The notes: generated from the letters alone by a model not told the origin. Positions 30,096 to 38,876 are shown, numbered from the stretch's first letter. The stretch: DNA of 64,000 nucleotides from Candidatus Synechococcus calcipolaris G9 (GCF_029582805.1 NZ_JAKKUT010000002.1:310001-374000); one strand, 5' to 3'. Numbers and translations: made by a program.

Positions 30096-30209
30096 ATGGT
30101 AGTCAAACAAAAACAAAGACACGTAAAAAGCTTTTTAACGACCTTTGTGCTGCTAAGTTGTTTTACTTTCATTTATCTATCCCAAAAATCTGGTAAGCGT
30201 CTCTCTTAA
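30096..30209 (+). CDS. Very small predicted membrane protein (37 residues)
   Basis: ATG 30096 to TAA 30207-30209. A basic N-terminus (VVKQKQRHVKS) precedes one hydrophobic segment FLTTFVLLSCFTFIYL and a basic tail. It ends 28 bases before the CsbD gene. Membrane-topology features are good, but so short a frame could be chance. Confidence 0.4.
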   Translation: MVVKQKQRHVKSFLTTFVLLSCFTFIYLSQKSGKRLS

Positions 30210-30237
30210 ATTCAATCTAATTAAATGGGAATTCATT

Positions 30238-30420
30238 ATGGGTTTGCAAGATCGCGCTAAGGCAACTGCCAAAAATGTCGAAGGTAAAGTCCAAGAGGGT
30301 GTCGGTAATATGACAGGAGACTCAGAGGCTAAAGTAGAGGGCAAGAAAAAGCAGGTCGAAGCTAATATTGGCCATGCAATCGAAGATGTCAAAGATGCCG
30401 TCAAAGACATTATTGATTAA
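30238..30420 (+). CDS. CsbD family stress protein
   Basis: 60 residues of typical CsbD sequence: QDRAKATAKNVEGKVQEGVG, then NMTGDSEAKVEGKKKQ and a helical tail. CsbD-like proteins are general-stress proteins of unknown biochemistry. Small, charged, cytoplasmic. A second, exported CsbD-like gene follows at 30710. Confidence 0.88.
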   Translation: MGLQDRAKATAKNVEGKVQEGVGNMTGDSEAKVEGKKKQVEANIGHAIEDVKDAVKDIID

Positions 30421-30528
30421 TTGAGTGATGGGATTTAGGCAAACGTCATTCAGAGAAATAATTCAAGCATAATGCTTGCATTTTTCTTCTTGTGAACGAT
30501 TAATTTCTTTTTCCTGAACACTCAATGG

Positions 30529-30612
30529 GGCGGCGTATATAAAAACAATGGCATCACGATTTTAACTTTCTTACCGAGTTAAAGGGCCATTGCTTCATAC
30601 ATCTACGCCGCC
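30529..30612. repeat. Nested palindrome between the two csbD-like genes
   Basis: Outer arms GGCGGCGTA (30529-30537) and TACGCCGCC (30604-30612) extend imperfectly inward to CAATGGC (30546-30552) with GCCATTG (30586-30592). The loop contains a second hairpin TTTAACT (30561-30567) with AGTTAAA (30577-30583). There is no T-run on either side, so it is not a standard terminator. Could be a MITE-like element or a structured leader. The rest of 30421-30709 shows nothing else. Confidence 0.7.
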
Positions 30613-30709
30613 AAATCAAAAATTTTCATTCTATTGGTCTATCCAAATCTACCGTTTATTGCCCTACCATTGATTGTTTTGTGTTATTCATTTATTGAAG
30701 GTCAAGAAC

Positions 30710-31036
30710 ATGAATTCATTTCGTCAGGTGAGTGGCTTTTTCATGATGATGGGCCTAGCTATTATGCTGGCAATCACGATCACGTTTAATTTCGGGAATA
30801 CCGATAGCTGGGCCGCAGAATTACCCTTGCAATCTACAGGTTCTTCCATCCAGATTGCAACCCAGAATCAAGCCAGGGCTAACCAAAAAGAACTAGAAGG
30901 CAAAGTGCAAGAAGGGTTTGGTAAAGCCACAAATAATCGCCAGGAGCAGTTGATTGGCAAAAGCAAGCAGGTTGAAAGTCAGGTTCGCAACGCGATCGAA
31001 GATGTCAAAAACAATATTCAAGATGCCATGAATTAA
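30710..31036 (+). CDS. CsbD-like protein with N-terminal export signal
   Basis: 108 residues from ATG 30710. A hydrophobic N-terminal segment (FFMMMGLAIMLAITITFNFG) ending near SWAAE suggests a signal peptide or anchor. The C-terminal half is a CsbD-like domain (KELEGKVQEGFGKATNNRQE, then LIGKSKQVESQV) closely related to the 60-residue protein upstream. A CsbD domain outside the cytoplasm is uncommon. Forty bases downstream begins the lmo0937-like gene. Confidence 0.8.
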   Translation: MNSFRQVSGFFMMMGLAIMLAITITFNFGNTDSWAAELPLQSTGSSIQIATQNQARANQKELEGKVQEGFGKATNNRQEQLIGKSKQVESQVRNAIEDVKNNIQDAMN

Positions 31037-31075
31037 CGTTCCATCCTTTTATTTCAAGTGTAAATGGAGAATACC

Positions 31076-31231
31076 ATGTCAAATCTAGTTTGGACGATTG
31101 TTGTAGTCCTTTTCATTCTTTGGTTGTTAGGTTTTTCGATTAATATTGGCGGCGGCTTGATCCATCTCCTTTTGGTTTTAGTATTGATTGGTATTGTTTA
31201 TAACTTATTTACGGGGCGACGAATAGGATAG
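31076..31231 (+). CDS. lmo0937-family small membrane protein
   Basis: 51 residues: two hydrophobic helices (VWTIVVVLFILWLLGF and LIHLLLVLVLIGIVYNLF) joined by INIGGG, ending in GRRIG. This is the pattern of the lmo0937/DUF5670 family, which is often next to CsbD or BON genes. AATGGAGA precedes the start. Confidence 0.85.
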   Translation: MSNLVWTIVVVLFILWLLGFSINIGGGLIHLLLVLVLIGIVYNLFTGRRIG

Positions 31232-31374
31232 GATCATCTTTTTATCTTTATCTCCATCTCCACTGTTATCAAGAAATGGATCCCTGTGAAAAATTTTTAT
31301 TCCCTCCTTCCCTGTTGATGATTATCTAACTCATGCAATGCCATGTCATTTTTTTTCTCATAATGGTTATGAAA

Positions 31375-31614
31375 ATGTCATACTCTACCACAGATTCAAA
31401 ATCCAAAATGAATTTACCTCGGCAACATTATGACTGCCATGATTGTGGGCAATATTCTATGGAAGATGATCAAACCCAGTACATTCCGCTTGTGATTCGT
31501 CAGCTAGTAGATCGATTTTTAGAAGAACAACTAGCTTTTACTCATATTACTCGTGTTACTGGTGTTCCCGAACCTTGGCTAAAGCAATACATCCATACCT
31601 ATCCAAGTGATTAA
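31375..31614 (+). CDS. IS1 InsA-like helix-turn-helix fragment
   Basis: About 79 residues (start uncertain: ATGs at 31333, 31369, 31375 and 31408). DCHDCGQYS and LAFTHITRVTGVPEPWLKQY match the end of the zinc finger and the helix-turn-helix of IS1-family InsA proteins. The first zinc-finger Cys pair and any InsB DDE frame are missing. It is either a decayed IS1-type element or a free-standing derived DNA-binding protein; no terminal inverted repeats were found. Confidence 0.55.
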   Translation: MSYSTTDSKSKMNLPRQHYDCHDCGQYSMEDDQTQYIPLVIRQLVDRFLEEQLAFTHITRVTGVPEPWLKQYIHTYPSD

Positions 31615-31661
31615 ATTATGGATTGTTTTCAATTTATAAATTTAAAATAGGAATATTCTGA

Positions 31662-32136
31662 TTTCTTGAGTACTTTAATGACAGCAATGAGTTAATGTGG
31701 TATCGCCATACGGGCTGGCAAGATGGTTCGGATCGTTGGGTGAATACCACAGGGATGAAAGTTGGCTCTGACTGGGATTTTGAAAACGTCTTTGTTGGTG
31801 GCAATGGTGTCATCTACGGACTGAAGTCAAATGGTGATTTATATTGGTTCCGCCATGATGGCTGGCAAAATGGTTCCAACCAGTGGGCCAATGGTGGAAA
31901 TGGTATAAAAATCGCCTCTGGCTGGGACGTTAAAACTGCCTTTTCAGACAGCAAGGGCCTGATCTATGGAGTTAAGCCCAATGGTGATTTACATTTATAT
32001 CGTCATATATCATATAGGCTGGCAAGATGGAACCAATCGCTGGGGCAATAATAATGGCGTAAAAATTGGCTCCGGCTGGAACTTCCGCTCTGCCTTTACC
32101 GGCAGTGATGGTACGATTTTCGGCATTCTTCCCTAG
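31662..32136 (+). pseudogene. Tachylectin-like beta-propeller lectin remnant, frameshifted
   Basis: Three repeats of about 45 residues are visible, each with a WYRHTGWQDGS-type start and a GVIYGLKSNGDL-type end, as in tachylectin-2-like sugar-binding propellers. The first repeat begins without a start codon after a stop at 31659. In the third repeat a 7-base insertion near 32010 (ATATCAT) shifts the frame; translation resumes as GWQDGTNRW in the next frame and ends GILP-stop at 32136. Five blades would be normal. Broken at both levels, so called a pseudogene. Confidence 0.7.
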
Positions 32137-32264
32137 GTTGAATTCCCGTCGATCTTAGGGGCAGCCCACTGGGGTAGACCTTCACTCCCAATCTCTCTCC
32201 CAAAACGGGGAAGGGATTTTTTTATCCGGGTACCCCTCCTATTTCGGGAGTAGTCCAAAGAATC

Positions 32265-32273
32265 TGCTACAAT
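32265..32273 (+). promoter_or_regulatory. Extended -10 promoter of rpsT
   Basis: TGCTACAAT (TG-N-TACAAT) stands 58 bases before the rpsT GTG. No clear -35 hexamer is seen, as allowed for extended -10 promoters. Confidence 0.45.
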
Positions 32274-32330
32274 GGTTGTTTGTCGAGATACATCCTGACC
32301 TAAAGAACATTAAGAGAACAAAGGTGTCCT

Positions 32331-32627
32331 GTGGCCAACATTAAATCTGCCATCAAGCGCATTGACATCACCGAGCGGAATCGCTTGCGGAATAAGGCGT
32401 ATAAATCCGCGGTCAAAACCCTGACCAAGAATTACATTCAAGCGGTGAACGATTATAGTAGTAATCCCGAACCCGAAGCCCTCGTTGAGGTGCAGTCTCG
32501 CCTATCTACGGTGGTCAGTAAAATTGATAAAGCAGTGAAGCGGGGCGTTCTTCACCGGAATACCGGTGCGCGGCGGAAGGCCCGTCTAGATCGGATTTTG
32601 AACCAGGCGATCGCCCCCAAGGGTTAA
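32331..32627 (+). CDS. rpsT: 30S ribosomal protein S20
   Basis: 98 residues, start GTG at 32331 ([10 protein letters not shown]). Basic helical-bundle protein of the small subunit with the typical [18 protein letters not shown]-like end. tatD starts eight bases after its stop, the usual cyanobacterial pair. Confidence 0.97.
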   Translation: MANIKSAIKRIDITERNRLRNKAYKSAVKTLTKNYIQAVNDYSSNPEPEALVEVQSRLSTVVSKIDKAVKRGVLHRNTGARRKARLDRILNQAIAPKG

Positions 32628-32635
32628 AGCTAACC

Positions 32636-33451
32636 ATGACATTGCTCCTCGCGGATACCCATGTTCATTTGAACTTTCCTGACTTTGGGGCAGATATCGA
32701 AGAGGTCGCCCAGCGATGGCGGGCAGCTGGCGTTGTGCGGTTGGTTCACTCCTGTGTCGAACCCAAGGAATTTCCGGCCATTCAAACCCTGGCTCAACAG
32801 TTTGATGAACTGTACTATGCCCTGGGTCTCCACCCCCTAGATGCAGAGCAGTGGCAACCCGACATCCAGCGGGAGATTCGTCACCAGGCAACCACGGCCC
32901 AGGAAACCGATGCAAAATTTGTGGCGATCGGGGAAACGGGTCTGGATTTCTATAAAGCAGATAACCGCGAGCAACAAACGGCGGCCTTCTGGGGACAGTT
33001 ACAAATTGCCCATGACCTGGATCGCCCCGTCATTATTCACTGCCGAGATGCTGCCCCGGAGATGGCCCAAATTCTACACCGATTTTGGCAAGAGTATGGC
33101 CCCGTTCGTGGTGTCATGCATTGTTGGGGAGGGACACCGGCCGAGACAGAATGGTTCTTAGACCTCGGTTTTTATATTAGCTTTAGTGGCACGGTGACAT
33201 TTAAGAAAGCCCTCACCATCCAAGCATCAGCCCAGATGGTTCCCAGCGATCGCCTACTATTGGAAACCGACTGTCCTTTTTTAGCTCCGGTGCCCAAGCG
33301 GGGAGCCAAGCGCAATGAACCCAGCTATGTGGCCCATGTCGCCCAGCAGGTCTCCCAATTACGCCAGGTTGATCTAGAAGAACTAGGCCGTCAGACCACC
33401 CTCAATGCCTGCCAGTTGTTTAACTTGCCTGTACCCAGTGGCCTAGTCTGA
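32636..33451 (+). CDS. tatD: TatD family metal-dependent hydrolase
   Basis: 271-residue TIM-barrel DNase-like enzyme. Metal ligands are visible: [35 protein letters not shown] and [10 protein letters not shown]. Co-transcribed with rpsT. In many cyanobacteria rpoB-rpoC1-rpoC2 follows; here an hli gene on the other strand follows instead. The 280 bases after it show no clear gene. Confidence 0.95.
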   Translation: MTLLLADTHVHLNFPDFGADIEEVAQRWRAAGVVRLVHSCVEPKEFPAIQTLAQQFDELYYALGLHPLDAEQWQPDIQREIRHQATTAQETDAKFVAIGETGLDFYKADNREQQTAAFWGQLQIAHDLDRPVIIHCRDAAPEMAQILHRFWQEYGPVRGVMHCWGGTPAETEWFLDLGFYISFSGTVTFKKALTIQASAQMVPSDRLLLETDCPFLAPVPKRGAKRNEPSYVAHVAQQVSQLRQVDLEELGRQTTLNACQLFNLPVPSGLV

Positions 33452-33663
33452 AGTTTCTTTCTAACTACCAACACGCCTCATCCAGTCCCGGAACCCCTAG
33501 ACATCTCTAGACATCTGGGGTGGGAAGAGCCAGCAGCAGCTGAGTTCACCAATGGTATTGTTTAGGAACTGTTCAATGCAGACCATCAAGCTCAGGAAAT
33601 TAACGAGCTGTGGCCAGGGACTCGTTATCAGCCATAAATTCTAACCAGCCAAATCGTTCAATA

Positions 33664-33690
33664 AAGAAAAGAGGTCTGAAACCAGACCCC
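33664..33690 (-). terminator. Terminator of the hli gene
   Basis: GGTCTG (33673-33678) pairs with CAGACC (33683-33688) around a four-base loop. On the minus strand the stem is followed by TCTTTTCTTT. It lies 46 bases after the hli stop. Confidence 0.7.
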
Positions 33691-33733
33691 TTAAAACACT
33701 TTGACCGCTGAAATTTGGGAGAATATCTAGAAC

Positions 33734-33904
33734 CTAGAGCAGGCCCCAGAAATGTAGCACCCCTTGCTGGGTTAGTAATTCTGTCAATAGAGCGGCAACA
33801 AAACCAATCATGGCTAGGCGGCCGTTCCAGATTTCGGCTTGGGGAGTAAACCCAAATACCCAAGCGTTGCGATCTTCTGTCTTGATAGTTTTTGTGTCTT
33901 CCAT
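33734..33904 (-). CDS. High-light-inducible protein (Hli/Scp)
   Basis: 56 residues from ATG 33904 preceded by AGGAG. A single chlorophyll-binding helix carries the family motif AEIWNGRLAMIGFVAAL. These one-helix proteins protect photosystem II assembly and are induced by strong light. The upstream 14 codons of a longer frame are not needed. An HLR1-like sequence is found in the promoter region. Confidence 0.93.
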   Translation of the reverse strand: MEDTKTIKTEDRNAWVFGFTPQAEIWNGRLAMIGFVAALLTELLTQQGVLHFWGLL

Positions 33905-33960
33905 GGTTTTGACTCCTGATTTAACCCTGTGACTACACTGTAACAATTCTTCACCGATTT

Positions 33961-33976
33961 CGCAACATCTCTTAAC
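33961..33976 (-). promoter_or_regulatory. HLR1-like direct repeat upstream of hli
   Basis: Read on the minus strand, GTTAAG-AGAT-GTTGCG has the spacing of the RpaB-binding HLR1 element (two GTTACA-type halves four bases apart) but with several mismatches. A possible -10, TACAGT, is at 33942-33937. Weak call. Confidence 0.3.
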
Positions 33977-34107
33977 AAAATTTCGCTACGGTCTCCCCTT
34001 TTCTCGGCTCAATCAGGTTTCTGTCCCTGTTCTGGGCGATCGCCCGGCCATAGAAACATCGCCATGGCACAATGAATAGGGCAATTTTGACCCCAATTGG
34101 GATGAGT

Positions 34108-34803
34108 ATGACGACCCTTGAGCAGCCCCAGGACGATAAAACAATTGTCCAGAACTATTTCAACAATATTGGCTTTGATCGCTGGCAACGGATCTATGGC
34201 ACTGGAGACGTCAGCAAAGTACAGGCCGATATTCGCCTGGGCCACCAACAGACCATTGACACCGTTTTGGCCTGGCTACGGCAAGAGGGCAACCTGAAGG
34301 GGCGGCTGATCTGTGATGCTGGTTGTGGTGTGGGTAGTTTGAGTATTCCCCTAGCCCAAATGGGTGCGAGGGTCTATGCCAGTGACCTATCCGCAAAAAT
34401 GGTGGATGAGACCCGTCGCCGCTCCCAGGACATCCTCGGACCAAAGGATGAACTCATTCTTTCGGTTGCGGATCTAGAAACCCTCGTTGGCCGATACCAC
34501 ACGGTTATTTGCTTAGATGTCCTCATTCACTATCCTGATTCCCAAATGGCCGCCATGCTCAACCACCTCAGCAACCTAGCCGATCGTCAGCTAATTCTAA
34601 GTTTTGCCCCTAAAACCGTGAAATATACCTTACTAAAAAAAGTAGGTGAATTTTTCCCTGGCTCTAGTAAAGCCACCCGTGCCTATCTCCACCCGGAAAC
34701 GGCGATCGCCGAAATTTTGCATCAATTGGGTTGGCGCATTGAGCGGACAGCAATGACCAAGACTCGTTTTTATTTTTCCCAGTTAATTGAGGCCCGCCGC
34801 TAA
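34108..34803 (+). CDS. chlM: Mg-protoporphyrin IX methyltransferase
   Basis: 231 residues. SAM-dependent methylation of Mg-protoporphyrin in chlorophyll synthesis. The SAM motif DAGCGVGSLSIPLA and the family start IVQNYFNNIGFDRWQRIYG with C-terminal RTAMTKTRFYFSQLIEA are diagnostic. ATG 34108 (MTTLEQ) is preferred; ATG 34102 is close. No membrane segment. Followed 33 bases on by the first Uma2 gene. Confidence 0.95.
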   Translation: MTTLEQPQDDKTIVQNYFNNIGFDRWQRIYGTGDVSKVQADIRLGHQQTIDTVLAWLRQEGNLKGRLICDAGCGVGSLSIPLAQMGARVYASDLSAKMVDETRRRSQDILGPKDELILSVADLETLVGRYHTVICLDVLIHYPDSQMAAMLNHLSNLADRQLILSFAPKTVKYTLLKKVGEFFPGSSKATRAYLHPETAIAEILHQLGWRIERTAMTKTRFYFSQLIEARR

Positions 34804-34836
34804 AGTAAAGATAATACAGGCTTTGGCATCATCGAT

Positions 34837-35415
34837 ATGGCAGCTTTAACCCTTCATCTTCCGCCAACATGGTCCCTCACCCCCGATCAGTTTGAAACCC
34901 TTGTGCAGGAAAATCGTGATCTACGCCTAGAAATGAGTGCAAGGGGAGAATTAGTCATTATGCCACCCACGGGCGGGGAAACGGGCAACCGCAATTTTGA
35001 ACTGTATCTTGATCTGGGATATTGGAATCGTCAAACAGGACTAGGCAAAGCCTTTGACTCCTCAACTGGTTTTGTGCTTCCCAATGGGGCGCGGCGATCG
35101 CCGGATATGAGTTGGATTCCCCTTGATCGATGGCAGGCCCTTTCTAGCCAACAACGGCGCAAGTTTTTACCCCTATGCCCCGATTTTGCGGTAGAACTCC
35201 TGTCCGACTCCGATGATCGGCAGGACACCCAGGCAAAAATGCAGGAATACCTGGCCAATGGACTCCGCCTCGGTTGGTTGATTATCCCCGACACTAAGGA
35301 GGTGGAAATTTATCGCCCCCACCAAGATGTAGAGTATCTCACCGAGGCGATCGCCCTATCGGGAGAAGTTATTTTACCAGGGTTTGTCGTGAATTTGAAA
35401 CCCATTTTTGGGTAA
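34837..35415 (+). CDS. Uma2 family nuclease-fold protein, tandem copy 1
   Basis: 192 residues of the Uma2/DUF820 family, expanded in cyanobacteria, with a PD-(D/E)XK-like core: GELVIMPPTGGETGNRNFE, PDMSWIPLDRW, PDFAVELLSDSDDRQDTQ and KMQEYLANGLRLGWLI. True function unknown. The gene and its ~40-base leader are repeated as copy 2 at 35517. Confidence 0.85.
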   Translation: MAALTLHLPPTWSLTPDQFETLVQENRDLRLEMSARGELVIMPPTGGETGNRNFELYLDLGYWNRQTGLGKAFDSSTGFVLPNGARRSPDMSWIPLDRWQALSSQQRRKFLPLCPDFAVELLSDSDDRQDTQAKMQEYLANGLRLGWLIIPDTKEVEIYRPHQDVEYLTEAIALSGEVILPGFVVNLKPIFG

Positions 35416-35516
35416 GGAAACGAGTTCTCCAAGAATGGTACGACACTATCCTACGCTGAACGGCATTAGTGAACTACATTAAAGTAAAAATTGATATAGG
35501 CTTTGGCAGCGTCGGT

Positions 35517-36092
35517 ATGGCAGTTTTGACCCTTCATCTTCCCCCAACATGGTCTCTCACCCCCGATCAGTTTGAAACCCTTGTGCAGGAAAATCGTGAT
35601 CTACGCTTAGAAATGAGTGCGAGGGGAGAACTAATCATTATGCCACCCACAGGCGGGGAAACGGGTAACCGTAATTTTGAATTAGCTGGACAACTTTGGT
35701 TATGGAACCGTCAAGCAGGACTAGGTAAGGCCTTTGACTCCTCAACTGGTTTTGTGCTTCCCAATGGGGCACGGCGATCGCCGGATATGAGTTGGATTCC
35801 CCTAGAGCGATGGCAAGCCCTTTCTAGCCAACAACGGCGCAAGTTTTTACCCCTATGTCCCGATTTTGCCGTGGAACTCCTGTCCGACTCCGATGATCGG
35901 CGCGACACCCAGGTAAAAATGCAGGAATACCTGGCTAATGGCCTCCGTCTCGGTTGGTTGATTATCCCCGACACTAAGGAGGTGGAAATTTATCGCCCCC
36001 ACCAAGATGTAGAGTATCTCACCGAGGCGATCGCCCTATCGGGAGAAGACGTTCTACCGGGCTTTGTCGTGAATCTTCAAAATATTTGGTAA
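35517..36092 (+). CDS. Uma2 family nuclease-fold protein, tandem copy 2
   Basis: 191 residues from ATG 35517 (the open frame from 35469 includes the duplicated leader). Nearly identical to copy 1 except for a divergent patch at residues ~52-62 (AGQLWLWNRQA against YLDLGYWNRQT) and the last few residues. The core motifs are kept. It is convergent with rpmB, nine bases away. Confidence 0.85.
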   Translation: MAVLTLHLPPTWSLTPDQFETLVQENRDLRLEMSARGELIIMPPTGGETGNRNFELAGQLWLWNRQAGLGKAFDSSTGFVLPNGARRSPDMSWIPLERWQALSSQQRRKFLPLCPDFAVELLSDSDDRRDTQVKMQEYLANGLRLGWLIIPDTKEVEIYRPHQDVEYLTEAIALSGEDVLPGFVVNLQNIW

Positions 36093-36100
36093 ATAGAACC

Positions 36101-36337
36101 CTAAAGCTTGCGTAGATCCAAACCCGCTTCCTTGGCAAAGGCACTTAATCCTTTCCGTTCCAGGGTTTTAATCGCTTTTGTTGAAAGACGTAAACGCACC
36201 CAACGCTTACCTTCCGGCCACCAAATCCGCTTCCACTGTAGATTCACTTCCTGGAGCTTTTTGGTACGCCGATGGGAGTGGGAAATGGCATAGGCATTAT
36301 TTGCTTTTTTTCCGGTTAACTGACAAACACGACTCAT
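36101..36337 (-). CDS. rpmB: 50S ribosomal protein L28
   Basis: 78 residues, starting [20 protein letters not shown] and ending GLDLRKL; typical L28 length for cyanobacteria. Single gene, convergent with the Uma2 tandem pair. Confidence 0.96.
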   Translation of the reverse strand: MSRVCQLTGKKANNAYAISHSHRRTKKLQEVNLQWKRIWWPEGKRWVRLRLSTKAIKTLERKGLSAFAKEAGLDLRKL

Positions 36338-36755
36338 GACATTAACATCCTAAATACTTGCTCACAGAATTCACGGACAGGCGTAACGAAACAGGACTTA
36401 CTCTAGCACCTGATCTATACCGGAGACTTACCCAGAATTTTTAGAGTAACATAAACTCAGCGATCGCGACAAACTTTTTCCCAGCAAAATTTTAGGCAGT
36501 GATCTGAGTAGTTCTGGGCAGTATGATTATGAAGGCTATCGCCTTTTACCAAAATAGAACCCAAAATGGACGCTTTTCCAAGTCTCCAGGTAATATAAGG
36601 GCATTAGCAGGTAATGCCAGCTGCAAAATTCCCCAAGGGTCAACAGAATGATTTCTTGATTTTTTATTCTTTAGTTAATTCATTCTCACTTGTGCGGGGA
36701 ACAGGGTAGCCTATCTGCTAAAATTCTGGAGGATTTTGTCATAAGAGTTCAGGAC
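36338..36755. other. Intergenic region between rpmB and plsX
   Basis: Divergent promoter space of about 420 bases without a gene. It holds a perfect 7-bp hairpin GGCATTA (36600-36606), loop GCAGG, TAATGCC (36612-36618), without T-run, and an extended -10 candidate TGCTAAAAT at 36716-36724, about 30 bases before plsX. Confidence 0.5.
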
Positions 36756-37781
36756 ATGACTCGCGCACGCATTGCTATTGATGCCATGGGCGGCGACTAC
36801 GCCCCCGATGAAATTGTCGCCGGAGCCTTAAGGGCGCGGGAAGAACTGGATGTCGAAGTCCTTCTCGTTGGTGACCCAGAAAAAATCAATCGCTATCTCC
36901 AGGAACACGCCCCCAGCACCACCCCCGAAATTATCCCCGCCACCGACGTTGTGGAGATGAATGAAGTTCCCCTCGTTGCCCTCAAGCGTAAGCCCAATGC
37001 GTCGATCAACGTGGCCATGGAGTTGGTAAAAGCGGGGCAAGCCGATGCGGTGGTTTCCGCCGGACATTCTGGGGCCGCCATGGCCGCAGCCCTACTTCGC
37101 CTAGGTCGTTTACCAGGGATTGATCGGCCGGCGATCGGAGCAGTTTTGCCCACCTTGATGGCCGGAAAGTCCGTTTTGGTCTTAGATGTGGGGGCAAACG
37201 TAGACTGTCGCCCCAAATACCTAGAGCAATTTGCGATCATGGGGTCTATCTACAGTAAGTATGTTTTAGACGTGCCCGATCCCAAGGTGGGCCTCCTCAA
37301 TATTGGTGAAGAAGACTGTAAAGGGAATGATATTGCCGTTGGCGCGAATCAACTCCTGCGGAAAAATAAGCAAATTTCATTCCTGGGCAATGCCGAAGGG
37401 CGGGATGTGATGTCAGGCCAGTTTGATGTGATTGTCTGCGATGGTTTTGTGGGCAATATTCTGCTCAAATTTGCCGAATCCCTCGGTAGTGTCCTCGTCC
37501 AAATCCTCCGGGAAGAATTGCCACGGGGCTGGCGGGGGCGCATAGGGACGGCCTTCCTCCGACCCAACCTCCGCAAGATTAAGCAGCGAATGGATCACGC
37601 CGAGCATGGCGGTGGTTTACTCCTCGGCGTAGATGGGATTTGCATCATTAGCCATGGTAGTTCCCAAGCACCCTCTATTTTTAATGCCATTCGCCTGGCC
37701 CAAGAGGCGGTTGATCATCAGGTTTCTCAACGTATTCAAGCCTGCTATCAACAAGCCGTTGCCCTTGAGGATCAAAATTAG
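36756..37781 (+). CDS. plsX: Phosphate acyltransferase PlsX
   Basis: 341 residues. Makes acyl-phosphate from acyl-ACP for membrane lipid synthesis. Start ATG 36756 (MTRARIAIDAMGGDYAPDE) with AGGA just before; 22 codons upstream in frame are not family-like. Motifs AIDAMGGD, VVSAGHSGAAMA, CDGFVGNILLK and HAEHGGGLLLG are seen. Its stop overlaps the fabH start. Confidence 0.96.
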   Translation: MTRARIAIDAMGGDYAPDEIVAGALRAREELDVEVLLVGDPEKINRYLQEHAPSTTPEIIPATDVVEMNEVPLVALKRKPNASINVAMELVKAGQADAVVSAGHSGAAMAAALLRLGRLPGIDRPAIGAVLPTLMAGKSVLVLDVGANVDCRPKYLEQFAIMGSIYSKYVLDVPDPKVGLLNIGEEDCKGNDIAVGANQLLRKNKQISFLGNAEGRDVMSGQFDVIVCDGFVGNILLKFAESLGSVLVQILREELPRGWRGRIGTAFLRPNLRKIKQRMDHAEHGGGLLLGVDGICIISHGSSQAPSIFNAIRLAQEAVDHQVSQRIQACYQQAVALEDQN

Positions 37782-38779
37782 TGACGTGGCAGTCGGGCCA
37801 GGGTCTTAAAATGATTGGGGTGGGGGGCGCAACACCCTTACCTGTCCTAGATAACCATGCCCTCAGTGCCCTAGTCGATACCTCCGATGACTGGATTCGC
37901 TCCCGAACGGGCATTACCCAGCGTCACCTAGCCAGTTCCGATGTGTCCCTCGTGGATTTAGCCAGTGAAGCGGCTCAGGCGGCTTTGGTTCATGCAGGCG
38001 TTGCAACCGAGTCCGTGGATTTAATCCTTCTGGCCACTTCTACTCCCGATGATTTATTCGGAACAGCCAGTTTAGTCCAAGCTCGCCTAGGGGCCCACAA
38101 TGCGGTGGCTTTTGATTTGACCGCCGCCTGTTCCGGTTTTATTTTTGGCTTAGTAACGGCCGCCCAGTATCTTCGGGCCGGAACCTACCGAACCGTCGTT
38201 TTGATTGGGGCTGATATTCTCTCCCGCTGGGTAGACTGGAGCGATCGCCGCACCTGTATTTTATTTGGTGACGGAGCAGGAGCCGTGGTGTTACAGGCCG
38301 ATGCCACCGATCAGTTACTTGGCTTTGAACTCCGCAGTGATGGCCGGCTCAATCATTATCTAACCCTTGGATACGAGCCAGACCCCCAAACCCTAGTGGA
38401 GTCAGTGACCATTGGTCAAGGCAAATTTAAGCCTATTTTCATGAATGGTCGGGAAGTTTACCGTTTTGCCGTCACCCAAGTCCCCGAAGTCATTGAGAAA
38501 GCCCTATTCCGGGCTGGACTTACCACCGATGATATTGACTGGCTCCTCCTCCACCAGGCCAATCAACGCATACTGGATGCAGTTGCCGATCGCCTGGGTA
38601 TTCCCAGGGAAAAAGTGATTAGTAATGTGAGCGACTACGGCAATACGTCCGCCGCCTCAATTCCCCTCGCCCTTTCAGAGGTCGTAGCCAATGGACAGAT
38701 CAAACCGGGGGATGTGGTTGCCGCGGCCGGCTTTGGGGCCGGTTTGACCTGGGGAGCGGCAATTTTCCGTTGGCACTGA
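37781..38779 (+). CDS. fabH: 3-oxoacyl-ACP synthase III
   Basis: 332 residues. Starts fatty acid synthesis by joining acetyl-CoA with malonyl-ACP. Active-site Cys in LTAACSGFIFG, His in LLLHQANQRI and Asn in VSDYGNTSAASIP. The GTG start shares a base with the plsX stop (TAGTG), so the pair is coupled, the usual plsX-fabH order. Confidence 0.96.
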   Translation: MTWQSGQGLKMIGVGGATPLPVLDNHALSALVDTSDDWIRSRTGITQRHLASSDVSLVDLASEAAQAALVHAGVATESVDLILLATSTPDDLFGTASLVQARLGAHNAVAFDLTAACSGFIFGLVTAAQYLRAGTYRTVVLIGADILSRWVDWSDRRTCILFGDGAGAVVLQADATDQLLGFELRSDGRLNHYLTLGYEPDPQTLVESVTIGQGKFKPIFMNGREVYRFAVTQVPEVIEKALFRAGLTTDDIDWLLLHQANQRILDAVADRLGIPREKVISNVSDYGNTSAASIPLALSEVVANGQIKPGDVVAAAGFGAGLTWGAAIFRWH

Positions 38780-38876
38780 TCCACGGAGCAAAATAACCGT
38801 ACCTGTCAGCAGAATCACCTCATCGGGTGATGTTGAATATAGCTGCTATCCCCCATACTAAGGACATAGACAAATG

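Noticed and set aside
33480-33600. Possible coding remnant after tatD (LFNADHQAQEINELW and similar)
   Set aside because: Only about 30 residues with an internal stop; no family could be named, so it is not listed as a pseudogene.
38815-38830. TCACC/GGGTGA hairpin after fabH as a terminator
   Set aside because: Five base pairs and no T-run; not enough for a terminator call.
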